A stretch of 44,316 nucleotides of DNA, from positions 1-44,316 of IMG/VR virus record IMGVR_UViG_3300006621_000010, one strand, 5' to 3'. The position numbers and the translations under genes are program-made. The notes under the pieces are model-generated. The model did not search any database and was not told the origin of the DNA. It worked only from the letters and a program-made list of their open reading frames with translations. This document shows, piece by piece, positions 27,062 to 35,360 of this stretch (position 1 is its first letter; every line of letters starts with the position of its first letter). This DNA is from a virus.

Positions 27062-28659
27062 AACCTAATGTCCTCATTGCTTGTGAACTCTGTCACCTCT
27101 TCGAGAAACGAAGTCTCACTATTGAACCGAAGATCACACACGTCACCGGTGCGTCCGGCGTGGCGATCCTTTAAACATTTAACACTTAGAATATTCTCAC
27201 CGTCACTCGCATTACGAGATACAGCTATGACTTGGTCGCTCAGTTGCGCCACACTCTGTGATCCCCGAAGACTTGACAGCGTTGGTATCTGTCCATCCTC
27301 AAAACCCTTGTCACCCGATGGGCGGCGTAGGTGTGAGATAACCATCATTCCCACATTTGTTTCTTGTGCGAATGACCGGAGTGTTGTCATGACATAGTCA
27401 ATCTGTTTACGTTCATCACCACCCGACACCATGAACTCACTGCCTGATAGTAAGATCGAAATGTGATCGAGTACTATGAAGTTACAACCACAAGCCTTAA
27501 CCATGTAGCGTAACTTGTTTAGCAAGTGTTTGAATTCCATAGAACCGAAGTGGTCATAAAGAACAAAGCGACCAGTGCCTAAAGTTTTGGCGAAGGCTTC
27601 TTGCCTTTCTTCTTCTGATATGTCTTGAGGCAAGTGCAAGGGCTTTCGTAAGGCATAAGACATGAACCGCAACCCAGTGCGCCCAACAGACTCTTCAAGT
27701 GCCACATAACCGATAGTTTTAGATTGGTTGACAGCGAGGTCATACGCAATCTGAGCAGCAATCGTACTCTTACCAACTCCAGATCCAGCCGTAAGGCAAA
27801 TGATCTCAGCCGGTCTAATGCCCATGAGGACATCGTTGAAAGATTTGAACGGATATGGTGTACCCATAACGATAGGTTTAGATACTGCATCCCAAATCTC
27901 CTTTCCATTTATAACCCCATCCGGTCTATGGGGCTTGGCGTTATATACTGCGTGTAACAATTCTTTGACCGCATTGTTTACAAGCATCTCATTTGCGTCT
28001 TTATATTTATCGAGCGTTGCGATTGTGGCTTTGCCCGGACTCAGTACTTCGGCACATTGCTTCGCAGCATTGATGCCTTGTTCATCCTGATCGAAGAGGA
28101 AACAAACTTCCTCGAACTGTTCAACCCAATCGATGTTACGAGCGATAGCTTTCGATGCTGACTGTGCGCCATTCGGGATGCTCACCACTGGCCAGGTTTT
28201 GGTACACTGGTGGTAAGAGAGCGCATCAATCTCACCCTCGACAACGACCAAGCGTTTCGATGGTTTCCAAAGATGCTGTCCGAATAACTGAACATCAGTC
28301 ATGTCGCCACGGGTCTGGAACTGCTTGCCCTCGAACCGTAGCTTCTGTCCGCACACGTCACCGGCTTTGTTTCGGTACGGGGCAACGTGGCAGACTTTGT
28401 CACCGACCTTTGCCAGCCGGTAACCATACTTCTTACAAGTGTCTTCAGTGATGCGTCTGTTCTGCAAGGCGCGGAACACACCACCACTAACTAGATTAGA
28501 GTCCATGATTTTCCTTACGGGTTGTCGTTCATCTGTCCACCTATGCTCCTGACAAGAGAAGCAATAGGTATGATCCTCATAGACTGTGAGTGCATCAGAT
28601 GACCCACAGTCCTCGCATGGTTCATGCGTCTTAATCACGGATGATTGCGTATCGTACAT
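27058..28659 (-). CDS. DNA primase-helicase (T7 gp4-like)
   Basis: The 533-residue protein has the three T7 gp4 parts in order: an N-terminal zinc finger (Cys15, Cys18, Cys33, Cys36), a TOPRIM primase core (VVVEGEIDALSYHQC, about 138-151) and a RecA-like hexameric helicase with Walker A AGSGVGKST (291-299) and LRGSQSVAQLSDQVIAVSRN near the end. It unwinds the fork and makes primers for the gp5-like polymerase encoded nearby. AGGA precedes the ATG. The start overlaps the small HTH gene by 29 bases. Confidence 0.95.
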   Translation of the reverse strand: MYDTQSSVIKTHEPCEDCGSSDALTVYEDHTYCFSCQEHRWTDERQPVRKIMDSNLVSGGVFRALQNRRITEDTCKKYGYRLAKVGDKVCHVAPYRNKAGDVCGQKLRFEGKQFQTRGDMTDVQLFGQHLWKPSKRLVVVEGEIDALSYHQCTKTWPVVSIPNGAQSASKAIARNIDWVEQFEEVCFLFDQDEQGINAAKQCAEVLSPGKATIATLDKYKDANEMLVNNAVKELLHAVYNAKPHRPDGVINGKEIWDAVSKPIVMGTPYPFKSFNDVLMGIRPAEIICLTAGSGVGKSTIAAQIAYDLAVNQSKTIGYVALEESVGRTGLRFMSYALRKPLHLPQDISEEERQEAFAKTLGTGRFVLYDHFGSMEFKHLLNKLRYMVKACGCNFIVLDHISILLSGSEFMVSGGDERKQIDYVMTTLRSFAQETNVGMMVISHLRRPSGDKGFEDGQIPTLSSLRGSQSVAQLSDQVIAVSRNASDGENILSVKCLKDRHAGRTGDVCDLRFNSETSFLEEVTEFTSNEDIRL

Positions 28660-28831
28660 ATCGTTGTCCTGTTGGATCAGTTTTACGGATGCGGTTGAAC
28701 TTCATGCCACGCTCTTCCAAATCACTGATACGTCTGGGCAACGCACGAATGCGGTACAGGTTTTGTGCTTCTATGTTCGTGATGGTTGAACGCATACTGA
28801 AGTGTTTCTTTAAGTTTTCTATCTGTGTCAT
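28631..28831 (-). CDS. Small winged-helix (HTH_39-like) protein
   Basis: The 66-residue protein has MTQIENLKKHFSMRSTITNI and EAQNLYRIRALPRRISDLEE followed by RGMKFNRIRK, the pattern of the small phage helix-turn-helix domain HTH_39. A DNA-binding role is inferred. It overlaps the resolvase as ATGA with GGAG upstream. Confidence 0.75.
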   Translation of the reverse strand: MTQIENLKKHFSMRSTITNIEAQNLYRIRALPRRISDLEERGMKFNRIRKTDPTGQRYVRYAIIRD

Positions 28832-29277
28832 ACTGTCTCCACATAAGTTATGTTAATGCCTACCGGCTCATCCGGTTCGGCGTATCGTTTGATCACCGCT
28901 AGTGCGAGGATCTGGTCATCATCGTTCCAAAAGAAACCATTGGTGGTCATGGAATCGAGAGGGCCTTTGGCGAAATTATCCACGTCTCCACGCGGGTAAT
29001 CTCTCTTTGATGTCTTCGGGCGTTTAGCCACGACTTCTATGAGACACTCGATGGGTTGTTCCATGTGCTTCACCGTGTCCTGAAATTGACGCAGTGCTTC
29101 TCTACATTTGACCCTGAAGTTGTCATACGTTTTGCCGTAGTAAGTACCCCACCTCGAAACGCGAGGTCTGGATGCGGGAACTGGTTCTACTTCTAGGAAG
29201 ATGACCGTTGCCCCGCGCTCCATAAGATAGTTCCGTACCAGTTCAGCAAACTTAGATTGCGATGTCGAAGTCATCAT
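28828..29277 (-). CDS. rusA: RusA-family Holliday junction resolvase
   Basis: The protein has about 149 residues from the ATG at 29277 (another ATG at 29274). The frame stays open upstream to 29355, but that stretch overlaps the SSB gene and looks out of frame. RusA-type features are EVEPVPASRPRVSRWGTYYG, YPRGDVDNFAKGPLDSM with the metal-binding Asp residues, and FWNDDDQILALAVIK. It should cut branched DNA before packaging. The genome shows no T7 gp3-type endonuclease I, so this enzyme probably replaces it. The start overlaps the acidic tail coding region of SSB. Confidence 0.85.
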   Translation of the reverse strand: MMTSTSQSKFAELVRNYLMERGATVIFLEVEPVPASRPRVSRWGTYYGKTYDNFRVKCREALRQFQDTVKHMEQPIECLIEVVAKRPKTSKRDYPRGDVDNFAKGPLDSMTTNGFFWNDDDQILALAVIKRYAEPDEPVGINITYVETV

Positions 29278-29809
29278 CGTCAGACGAATCCTTCTGCACA
29301 GCTTGGTGTTCGCCAAAGTCTCCGGCTGCGCCCTGACCCAAGTTGCGTTTGTCAATCAGCATCACATTGCGAAGCTGGCTGGTTACACCTTTGTTACCGC
29401 CGGTGTTGTACGCTTTGAGTTGGAACGATGCCTTGATCAGATCACCCGATGACGGGCAGTCTTCGACAGCCAGTGAACCTTTGTCGCTGGCTACAAATCC
29501 AGGCTGGAACTTTGTCTTAGCAGTGATGAGCCACTTGCCTTGGAAGTCTTCCTTCTCAGTATCATCACCATCCTTGAATGGCATCCGAAGATTGGAAGGT
29601 AGCTTCTTAAATTCAGCAGTCGCTAGTTCATTGGACACAGTCTTGAGTGTCTCGATAAACTTCTCGACTTCTGCGTCACCCTTGTTGAATACCATTGTGA
29701 CTTTGTATTTACCGTCAGAGAACTCTTGTCCTTCATCTGGCTTTGCCAACCATGCATAGGCGGCGACACAATTTGGGGAGACTTGGATGCTTGCTTTTTG
29801 ATTTGCCAT
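29252..29809 (-). CDS. Single-stranded DNA-binding protein (T7 gp2.5-like)
   Basis: The 185-residue protein has the OB-fold order of phage gp2.5 proteins, with SDGKYKVTMVFNKGD near the N-terminus and KASFQLKAYNTGGNKGVTSQ in the middle. It ends in a very acidic tail (SSDDDDFDIAI), which in this family contacts the helicase and polymerase. GAGG lies upstream of the ATG. Confidence 0.9.
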   Translation of the reverse strand: MANQKASIQVSPNCVAAYAWLAKPDEGQEFSDGKYKVTMVFNKGDAEVEKFIETLKTVSNELATAEFKKLPSNLRMPFKDGDDTEKEDFQGKWLITAKTKFQPGFVASDKGSLAVEDCPSSGDLIKASFQLKAYNTGGNKGVTSQLRNVMLIDKRNLGQGAAGDFGEHQAVQKDSSDDDDFDIAI

Positions 29810-29822
29810 AATAGCTTTTACC

Positions 29823-30017
29823 TCAGTGTTTAGTTTGTTCGTTTAGGTTTGGATGAAACATAAGGGCTTGGGATGTGAACCATTCGATGTCCACTCCCAT
29901 GTCCTCAAGTCTCGACTTGCAGTCATCAGGCAGATAGCCCAACGTCCAGAAGATGAATGCCATTTGTGTAATCAAGTCTTCTGCTTCTTGAGTACGGGCT
30001 GGGTATGTTGTTGGCAT
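29823..30017 (-). CDS. Small hypothetical protein after RNA polymerase
   Basis: The 64-residue protein has Trp/Phe and acidic residues (EAEDLITQMAFIFWTLGYLP, DMGVDIEWFTSQALMF). The family is not recognised. Its ATG lies inside the first copy of a repeated 26-base motif, with GAG-type pairing at a usable distance. Confidence 0.65.
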   Translation of the reverse strand: MPTTYPARTQEAEDLITQMAFIFWTLGYLPDDCKSRLEDMGVDIEWFTSQALMFHPNLNEQTKH

Positions 30018-30036
30018 AAGGATACTCTATTTGCTA
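30011..30036 (-). repeat. Intergenic 26-base motif, copy 1
   Basis: On the minus strand the element reads GCAAATAGAGTATCCTTATG then CCAA. It is nearly the same as elements at 35600-35625 and 34879-34904. It covers the start of the 64-residue gene. It may be a phage promoter, a regulator site or a duplicated leader. Confidence 0.5.
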
Positions 30037-30061
30037 GTGTTAGGTTTACTGTATAATAAGG

Positions 30062-32545
30062 TTAGGCAAAGAAATATTTAGCCTTCAAAACCTCTGACAC
30101 ATCGAATGATCCTTGCTCTGGATACTCAGGTAAATCCACATCCGGTGCGTACTCTTTTAAGTACGGATGGAATTCATCTTCAATCCAATTGCCTTTGAAC
30201 ATATCGTATGCTGTCTCGCGTATAACTTCACGCATGACATCCACGTTGTTAGGCAGTACTGCGAAGCTGTCATGAATCGCAGCGATGCTATGGATGTGAT
30301 GTTCCTCTCTAAGTTTAACCACTACCTTTTGCATCAGCGATGCATCGAGCGAGTGGATTATGTTTGGCGAGGAAGACAGCATTTGTTTCCTGACGCTCAG
30401 ACCACCTTCTGGATTTTCATCCCACATAAAGTAAGAACCCATGACAGTCTTCACGTCAGACTTAGCCACGTTCCAATAGGATTGCTGGATAGTAGAACCA
30501 GCGGGAGTAACCCATCGAAGTGGCTTGTCAAATTCCGCGAGTGCTACTGCACACTTCTGGAAATATTCCATGATAGGACGGCTGGCGACAATCGTCTGAT
30601 CGAGTGCTTGCACTAGCTTGTCTCGCATATAACCGGCGTTCTCTAGTTTATTTCCATCGAGTGCATCACAGAACCCATCCTTAATCAGTTGATCTTGGAT
30701 GCCTCGCGGTGTCACACCGTAGCTGGTAGTCATACAAGCCCGCTTACAGACAGACCTGTCGATACTACCAATCCACTTGTGCGCTTGCTCAAGGTTCACG
30801 CCGTTCTTAATATCATCAGCGACAAGACGTTGGACTACTTCAGCGGTGGCACTGTAGATGTCAAAGCGTTCCGGTAACGCGGAACAATTAGTTAGCTTTG
30901 CACCGACAGGATCACGACCGATGAGAGACAGAAGCTGGAGTCCGTTGTTCGATCCATCTTGGTGTACAGGCAGGGTGCATACAAACTTAGCTGGGTTGTC
31001 CATGCCAGTAGCTTGTGTCCAATCGACACACGTCTGCCAGAACTCAAGTTCTGAATCAGCGTGAGTCCATAGACGGTCGCCTGAACCAAAGGGATCTAGT
31101 GCGGACGCAACGATCAGATCATGGTTATCTGTCGCCCACTCTTGCATCTCTTCAAAAGTAATCTTGTCTTCTCCGTATGTATTACAGAGACGGACAGCCA
31201 GCCAGTGGAGTCCACGTTCACCTAACGGTTGCCCGTCAGCAAAACGCAGAACACCTCGCGCTAGACTATCACCTTGAGGGTTTAGATCTGGGGTCACATA
31301 GTACATGCGTGTCCGACTGTCACACTTGATGACATTATATAGGTCACGCCCTTTTACCTGATCGCCTAGATTTAACTTACGAATAGTAGCTTCACGCTTC
31401 GATACCTCGCGGGAATTCTTGTCGTGAATATTCGTTAGTTCATACTTCCAAGCTGCCCTGTCGATCTTCGACATAGCATCCCATTCGATCTCAGTCTTAC
31501 GGGCTGGAAGTTCTTGTGGGTCTGGCGATGGGATACACTCGATAGCTTGCGTGTCGTTTATGAAACAATCACGCGCTATTTCCAGCGCATCTTCATCAAT
31601 CCTAAATGGACACCAGCCCAGATAGTTTGCCGCCCGCTTGGTAGTGCGAGACAGCGGGTCATTCAAGACAGACGTATGTTTATGCAGTCCGCCTCTGATG
31701 AACTCGATATCTACCATGATGTAGCCACCATCATAACGCTGGTTCTCTTCATCCCATGACCACGGGCGAGGCTCGATGATCATCGGCTTGAGTACCGGTG
31801 TATTAAATTCTAGCTGGCTGTTGATGTCTTCCATCATGGCGCGACATGCATCACTTAGGAATACTTGTCGCTCTGTTTTGTTTCTGATCTGGACGTACTT
31901 GAGTTCGATAAATCCACCACCGTTCTCGATGAGTATGTCGAGGATTTTTGCTCCGATATGCATCCGGACATCACGTCTCCATTCGAGTGTTTCGATGGAT
32001 TTAATTCGTCTTGACCAGTTGCCCCATTGACGTTGGTTGAAGTTCTTCGCCGTCCTAACGAGACGAGCCGCGACATCAACGCCACCCGATTGTTGTGCTT
32101 CATCTTTAGAATTCCTTAACCATGTCTCGAACTCGACCTGTTGTTTCATTGCCAGACCAATTTCAAGACAGACGTTACGCGCTGGTCTGCCAAGGCTGGA
32201 CATTGCCAACCGGATAGATAAGACTGAGCGCAATGCGATGTACGCTATTTTCTCTGGAGATACGAAGCTGATGTACCACCACCAGACAGGTCGTACCCCT
32301 GGTCCGCTGTTGGCAATCCCTTCGATGGCTTCTTTTTGTGCTTCACGGATGGCTGGGATAATCAACTGCATAACTTCAGTGAATATCTTGCGCCCCGCTC
32401 CAGCGTCAGCGATACGTCCTTCCGCTAGTAACTTGCGGAACTTCTGCACCCCTTCTTCTACACCCGCCAACTCAATCCGCCGCTGTTGTTCTTCAAGTTT
32501 TGGATCGAGTGTGTGTGCTAGTAATGTGCCGAAATCATTATTCAT
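30062..32545 (-). CDS. Single-subunit phage RNA polymerase (T7 gp1-like)
   Basis: The 827-residue enzyme (T7 has 883) shows the palm motif VHQDGSNNGLQLLSLIGRD (T7 Asp537 region), the fingers motif KRACMTTSYGVTPRG (Lys631/Tyr639 region) and the second catalytic Asp in AAIHDSFAVLPNN (Asp759 here). The C-terminus ends FFA, near the FAFA end of T7. It would transcribe the replication, virion and lysis genes from its own promoters, which I could not identify with confidence. AAGGG precedes the ATG. Confidence 0.96.
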   Translation of the reverse strand: MNNDFGTLLAHTLDPKLEEQQRRIELAGVEEGVQKFRKLLAEGRIADAGAGRKIFTEVMQLIIPAIREAQKEAIEGIANSGPGVRPVWWWYISFVSPEKIAYIALRSVLSIRLAMSSLGRPARNVCLEIGLAMKQQVEFETWLRNSKDEAQQSGGVDVAARLVRTAKNFNQRQWGNWSRRIKSIETLEWRRDVRMHIGAKILDILIENGGGFIELKYVQIRNKTERQVFLSDACRAMMEDINSQLEFNTPVLKPMIIEPRPWSWDEENQRYDGGYIMVDIEFIRGGLHKHTSVLNDPLSRTTKRAANYLGWCPFRIDEDALEIARDCFINDTQAIECIPSPDPQELPARKTEIEWDAMSKIDRAAWKYELTNIHDKNSREVSKREATIRKLNLGDQVKGRDLYNVIKCDSRTRMYYVTPDLNPQGDSLARGVLRFADGQPLGERGLHWLAVRLCNTYGEDKITFEEMQEWATDNHDLIVASALDPFGSGDRLWTHADSELEFWQTCVDWTQATGMDNPAKFVCTLPVHQDGSNNGLQLLSLIGRDPVGAKLTNCSALPERFDIYSATAEVVQRLVADDIKNGVNLEQAHKWIGSIDRSVCKRACMTTSYGVTPRGIQDQLIKDGFCDALDGNKLENAGYMRDKLVQALDQTIVASRPIMEYFQKCAVALAEFDKPLRWVTPAGSTIQQSYWNVAKSDVKTVMGSYFMWDENPEGGLSVRKQMLSSSPNIIHSLDASLMQKVVVKLREEHHIHSIAAIHDSFAVLPNNVDVMREVIRETAYDMFKGNWIEDEFHPYLKEYAPDVDLPEYPEQGSFDVSEVLKAKYFFA

Positions 32546-32636
32546 GGTAACCCTTTGTGTTTACTGTATTTATAACTTAGCTTCACTGTAGTCGTTTGAT
32601 ATAGCAGTGAAAAATGTAATGGGTTCAATAGGTTAG
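32546..32636 (-). promoter_or_regulatory. Probable promoter and leader of the RNA polymerase gene
   Basis: This AT-rich gap lies between attP and the RNA polymerase start. On the minus strand it has TTGAAC followed about 17-19 bases on by GCTATATC, and nearer the gene TATAAATACAG. These resemble sigma-70 type elements, fitting a gene that must first be read by host polymerase. No transcript evidence is available. Confidence 0.35.
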
Positions 32637-32650
32637 TGCGGGGATTGCAG

Positions 32651-32696
32651 ACTCATAACCTGAAGGTCGTTGGTTCAAATCCAACCCCCGCAACCA
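32651..32696 (+). other. attP: attP core: 3' half of an initiator tRNA-Met (CAT)
   Basis: The plus strand carries CTCATAACCTGAAGGTCG, the T-arm GTTGG-TTCAAAT-CCAAC, the acceptor strand CCCCGCA and then ACCA. This is the anticodon loop to the 3' end of a bacterial tRNA-fMet. It is next to the integrase operon and the RNA polymerase gene, the same place as tRNA-matching sites in some marine T7-like phages. Integration here would rebuild the host tRNA. The 5' acceptor strand TGCGGGG also occurs at 32637-32643, but the D arm is absent. Confidence 0.85.
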
Positions 32697-32702
32697 AACT
32701 AA

Positions 32703-32954
32703 CTAACTGTCTTTCCTAGATAAATATGCGCCCGTGTACAGTAAATACTTGTTATGCATTTGCTGGATGTGCCGATAGTGTGCCGACTTCTGCCACCACA
32801 CCATGAAGAATAGAAAGAGTGTGAGTAGTGGGTGAGCCACAATAAAGATCCAGATGTTTAACTCTTCGTATGTCCAGCCCATTAAAGCTGCCCACTCGTT
32901 AAGTGCATCAACACACATCCAGAATATCTTATTCATAAATTGATCATAGTTCAT
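32703..32954 (-). CDS. Small membrane protein after integrase
   Basis: The 83-residue protein has one strong membrane segment (IWIFIVAHPLLTLFLFFMVWW, about residues 34-54) and a Trp-rich N-terminal part. The start overlaps the integrase stop as ATGA. The function is unknown. It could act in superinfection exclusion if expressed in lysogens, an inference from its place beside the integrase. Confidence 0.75.
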   Translation of the reverse strand: MNYDQFMNKIFWMCVDALNEWAALMGWTYEELNIWIFIVAHPLLTLFLFFMVWWQKSAHYRHIQQMHNKYLLYTGAYLSRKDS

Positions 32955-34093
32955 ACGTCAGTCCTCAAGTTGTTAAGAATGTCAGCCGCTTCGTTTGCCA
33001 CTTGGCTAGGCGATAGGTGTGCATAGCGTTGTGTCATTTGTGTATCACTGTGTCCAAGCAGTCGGCTAACTGCATAGAGTGACATCCCTGCTTGCACCAA
33101 TCGCGAGGCGAAAGTGTGGCGGAAGCAGTGAACAGTAAATCGCCCGTACCTTTGAACCAAGGGAGGAGTGTTCAAGTTGGCACGGGCGATAGCCTTACAC
33201 ATACCCTTCGTTGAGTACCCGCGAGGCTTGGACGGATCTGTAGGAGAAGCAAAGACATAATAGCTGTTGCCGGAAAGAGAGTAACGGCTTTGCAATATGT
33301 CCTTCAGTCGATCCGTCATAACCAGAAGACCCTCATTGCCTACCTTTTTGCGATAGACATTGATTGTCGTCCAGTTGGTGGTGTCTACGCTCGACCACTG
33401 TAACTCAGCGGCTTCAGAATAGCGGACACCGGTGTCGATTAGCACGACTGCTAGGTCGTACTGATCTTGTAGTTTCTGTTGTGTCTCAGGATGCCGGTCA
33501 CCGAATCCTGGCTGACCCTTGATGTCACGTTCAGGATGCAGTTCAGCTAACAGACGTTCCTCTTCCCCGTCCATCAGGTATCGGGTCTTCTGATTCACAG
33601 ATAACTTTAGCTTCTTAAAGTTTGTGCTTAGATCGACCGCCATGTTGTAGTCATCGCGGGCTTTCATGAACACAGAGATCCAGAAGGTGAGTTCGTTGTT
33701 GATGTATCTTGGAGACAGACCGTCCTGTAGTCGGGATGCTTTCAGCTTGGCAAGCCAATGCTTATTCAACCGACTGATAGGTTCGCTGCCTCGCGATTTA
33801 CTGGACAACTTACTCAGAAAAGTACGAGCGTCTTTGACCGATGGCTTGTTAGTCGCGACCAGTTCATTGATGTACATGGTGGCGGCATCAGCAATCGTTC
33901 CGCTTTCACGGATGCCAAGCTGGTCGCGGTCTTGTATCTTCTTTGCGATAGCTTGTGCAACCTTGCGGGCTTCACCTTTGTCTTTACGTTTGGTTGACCC
34001 ACGCTCATAGCTGATGACATGACCATCGTCATCGAGTACCGGAACTTTATAGTACCAGTACGGACTGTTAGGTCTGCTGTACACCTCTAGCAT
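32951..34093 (-). CDS. int: Tyrosine recombinase / integrase
   Basis: The 380-residue protein has an N-terminal arm-binding-like part, a core-binding domain (about 65-165) and a catalytic domain with Arg224 (DTGVRYSEAAEL), Lys249/250, His322 and Arg325 (VHCFRHTFASRL), His348 (LLGHSDTQMTQRYAHL) and nucleophile Tyr357. All catalytic residues are present, so it should be active. It lies about 250 bases from the tRNA-like attP, in an operon with the regulator. A dedicated excisionase is not recognised. Confidence 0.96.
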   Translation of the reverse strand: MLEVYSRPNSPYWYYKVPVLDDDGHVISYERGSTKRKDKGEARKVAQAIAKKIQDRDQLGIRESGTIADAATMYINELVATNKPSVKDARTFLSKLSSKSRGSEPISRLNKHWLAKLKASRLQDGLSPRYINNELTFWISVFMKARDDYNMAVDLSTNFKKLKLSVNQKTRYLMDGEEERLLAELHPERDIKGQPGFGDRHPETQQKLQDQYDLAVVLIDTGVRYSEAAELQWSSVDTTNWTTINVYRKKVGNEGLLVMTDRLKDILQSRYSLSGNSYYVFASPTDPSKPRGYSTKGMCKAIARANLNTPPLVQRYGRFTVHCFRHTFASRLVQAGMSLYAVSRLLGHSDTQMTQRYAHLSPSQVANEAADILNNLRTDV

Positions 34094-34449
34094 TATCGCA
34101 CCCCCTCTCTGACTTGGTCATAGACTGATGGCATTAGGGCAGCGAATAGTTCCTTGAGGCTGGTGGCAGTTGCAGTTCCCCAATTACCAGCGTGTCGATA
34201 GCCAGCTTGTGTGACTGATATCTCACCGACAATGACACTCTGTGAGATCCACAAAGAACCCTCACGGCGTTTCAGTAGCTTGCGAACAAGACACCACTCT
34301 TGGTCTTCGTCAGTTTGTCCGTAAATCAATTCATGTGGTAACTCCACACGATTGAACGCCTTGCACATATCACTAAGATATCTACGGTCATCGGTAGTGA
34401 ATAACAGGTTACTTTTACGATGGTTGTTTAGTGTTATTACGTTAGTCAT
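34093..34449 (-). CDS. Hypothetical protein between regulator and integrase
   Basis: The 118-residue protein has no domain that I recognise. It contains FTTDDRRYLSDMCKAFNRVE, a middle part with EDQEWCLVRKLLKRREGSLW, and ISVTQAGYRHAGNWG. It overlaps both neighbours (stop shares one base with the integrase start), so it belongs to the lysogeny operon. An excision or regulatory role is possible by position only. Confidence 0.7.
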   Translation of the reverse strand: MTNVITLNNHRKSNLLFTTDDRRYLSDMCKAFNRVELPHELIYGQTDEDQEWCLVRKLLKRREGSLWISQSVIVGEISVTQAGYRHAGNWGTATATSLKELFAALMPSVYDQVREGVR

Positions 34450-34753
34450 TCTTTACCTTCCCAGTTGTTATTGCGTGATGTGCATACGGATCATAATAAG
34501 ACAACATCTTCAGGGAAAATTCCTTTGGATCTTGTCTTAATGCTTTTGCAGTCTGAACCCATAGCTTCGGTGGTAACCTACCCTGACCACACTCAAGCTG
34601 AGAGATAAATGTATAGTACTCTAGCCCTAGTTGGTCAGAAAGTTTTCTTTGAGTGAGTTCCGCAGCGATGCGGAGTTTCTTAATGTAATCTCCGGCATCG
34701 GCTCTAAGTATCCGCGCCTCTCTAGAAGACGCATCATATGCATTATAAGCCAT
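34442..34753 (-). CDS. XRE-family (Cro/CI-type) HTH regulator
   Basis: The 103-residue protein contains a helix-turn-helix domain at about 21-75 (GDYIKKLRIAAELTQRKLSD, then LGLEYYTFISQLECGQGRLP and VQTAKALRQDP), typical of lambda Cro/CI and XRE regulators. There is no peptidase or dimerisation domain of CI type, so it is a short form. It heads the integrase operon, with 9-bp repeats upstream that may be its operators. Confidence 0.88.
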   Translation of the reverse strand: MAYNAYDASSREARILRADAGDYIKKLRIAAELTQRKLSDQLGLEYYTFISQLECGQGRLPPKLWVQTAKALRQDPKEFSLKMLSYYDPYAHHAITTGKVKND

Positions 34754-34825
34754 TGCTCTTATCGTCCTTACTTTTAGTTTAACTTTAGATACTTCTAGTT
34801 GTTATTCTATATGATAATACTCTTG

Positions 34826-34872
34826 AGGAACTATAGGTACTTTAAGTTATCTTTAGGAACTTTAGGAACTTA
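34826..34872. repeat. 9-bp direct repeats upstream of the XRE regulator
   Basis: The plus strand reads AGGAACTAT-AGGTACTTT, then an 11-base spacer, then AGGAACTTT-AGGAACTTA. The four units begin at 34826, 34835, 34855 and 34864. A related AT-rich stretch (TTTAGTTTAACTTTAGATAC) lies nearer the gene. These are candidate operator sites for the regulator, sitting in the only long non-coding gap of the lysogeny region. Confidence 0.6.
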
Positions 34873-34878
34873 TAGTCC

Positions 34879-34904
34879 ATGGCAAAAGGATGCTCTAATT
34901 GTCA
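34879..34904 (-). repeat. Intergenic 26-base motif, copy 3
   Basis: The minus strand reads GACAATTAGAGCATCCTTTT then GCCAT, matching most positions of the copies at 30011-30036 and 35600-35625. It lies next to the 9-bp repeats, in the 262-base gap (34754-35015) that otherwise holds no gene I can support. Confidence 0.45.
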
Positions 34905-35015
34905 CCCTATCGCCAGTGCTAAGAATAATATCGCTTGGAAGAGGACAAACCATCCGCTGATACGATCAACTGGATGTTGTCTTGTGTGTCTCATAGAGAC
35001 TAGGTCTTTGAACAT

Positions 35016-35360
35016 TCATTCTCCTGTAGTTACGTTAAGCTGCGTCTTGTACTGGTACATATAGCATTGCTGTACCTTTTCTTCAAGGCCTCTGTCTTTC
35101 AGTTCATTTTCGATAGCTGGATCTGAGACGTGACCATTGATTCCTAACTGTTCATTTAGTTCATATGATGCGCGATACTTAGCTTGCTTTTCGCGCCACA
35201 ACCTGGCCCTGGAATCCCATTCGTTCCATTCATAATCATCAGCAAAGTATCTACACCATGCATGACACTCGCGGGCTGTTCTGCCCCAGCCACGGCTGCT
35301 ATCAGTTCTGGGTGGCAACCGGTGTTCAGTTATCATAAAAATTTTCTGTGGGTTCTGCAT
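35016..35360 (-). CDS. Hypothetical early protein
   Basis: The 114-residue protein is rich in Trp, Arg, Glu and Tyr (DSSRGWGRTARECHAWCRYF, WNEWDSRARLWREKQAKYRA). The family is not recognised. Its start overlaps the previous stop as TAATG. A second start at MITEHRL is possible. It is the last gene of the early cluster before the regulatory gap. Confidence 0.68.
   Translation of the reverse strand: MQNPQKIFMITEHRLPPRTDSSRGWGRTARECHAWCRYFADDYEWNEWDSRARLWREKQAKYRASYELNEQLGINGHVSDPAIENELKDRGLEEKVQQCYMYQYKTQLNVTTGE

Noticed and set aside
29278-29355. Longer N-terminus for the RusA-like gene starting at 29355
   Set aside because: The added 26 residues overlap the SSB coding region out of frame and do not look like a conserved part of the family.
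30040-32580. ATACAGTAAAC present both before and after the RNA polymerase gene, considered as a phage promoter
   Set aside because: An 11-base match between two places is expected by chance in 44 kb, and I found no further clear copies before late genes.
34879-35064. Plus-strand frame of 61 codons beginning MAKGCSNCHP
   Set aside because: It starts inside the repeated 26-base motif and runs antisense across the regulatory gap and into the next gene. No ribosome site or family, so probably chance.
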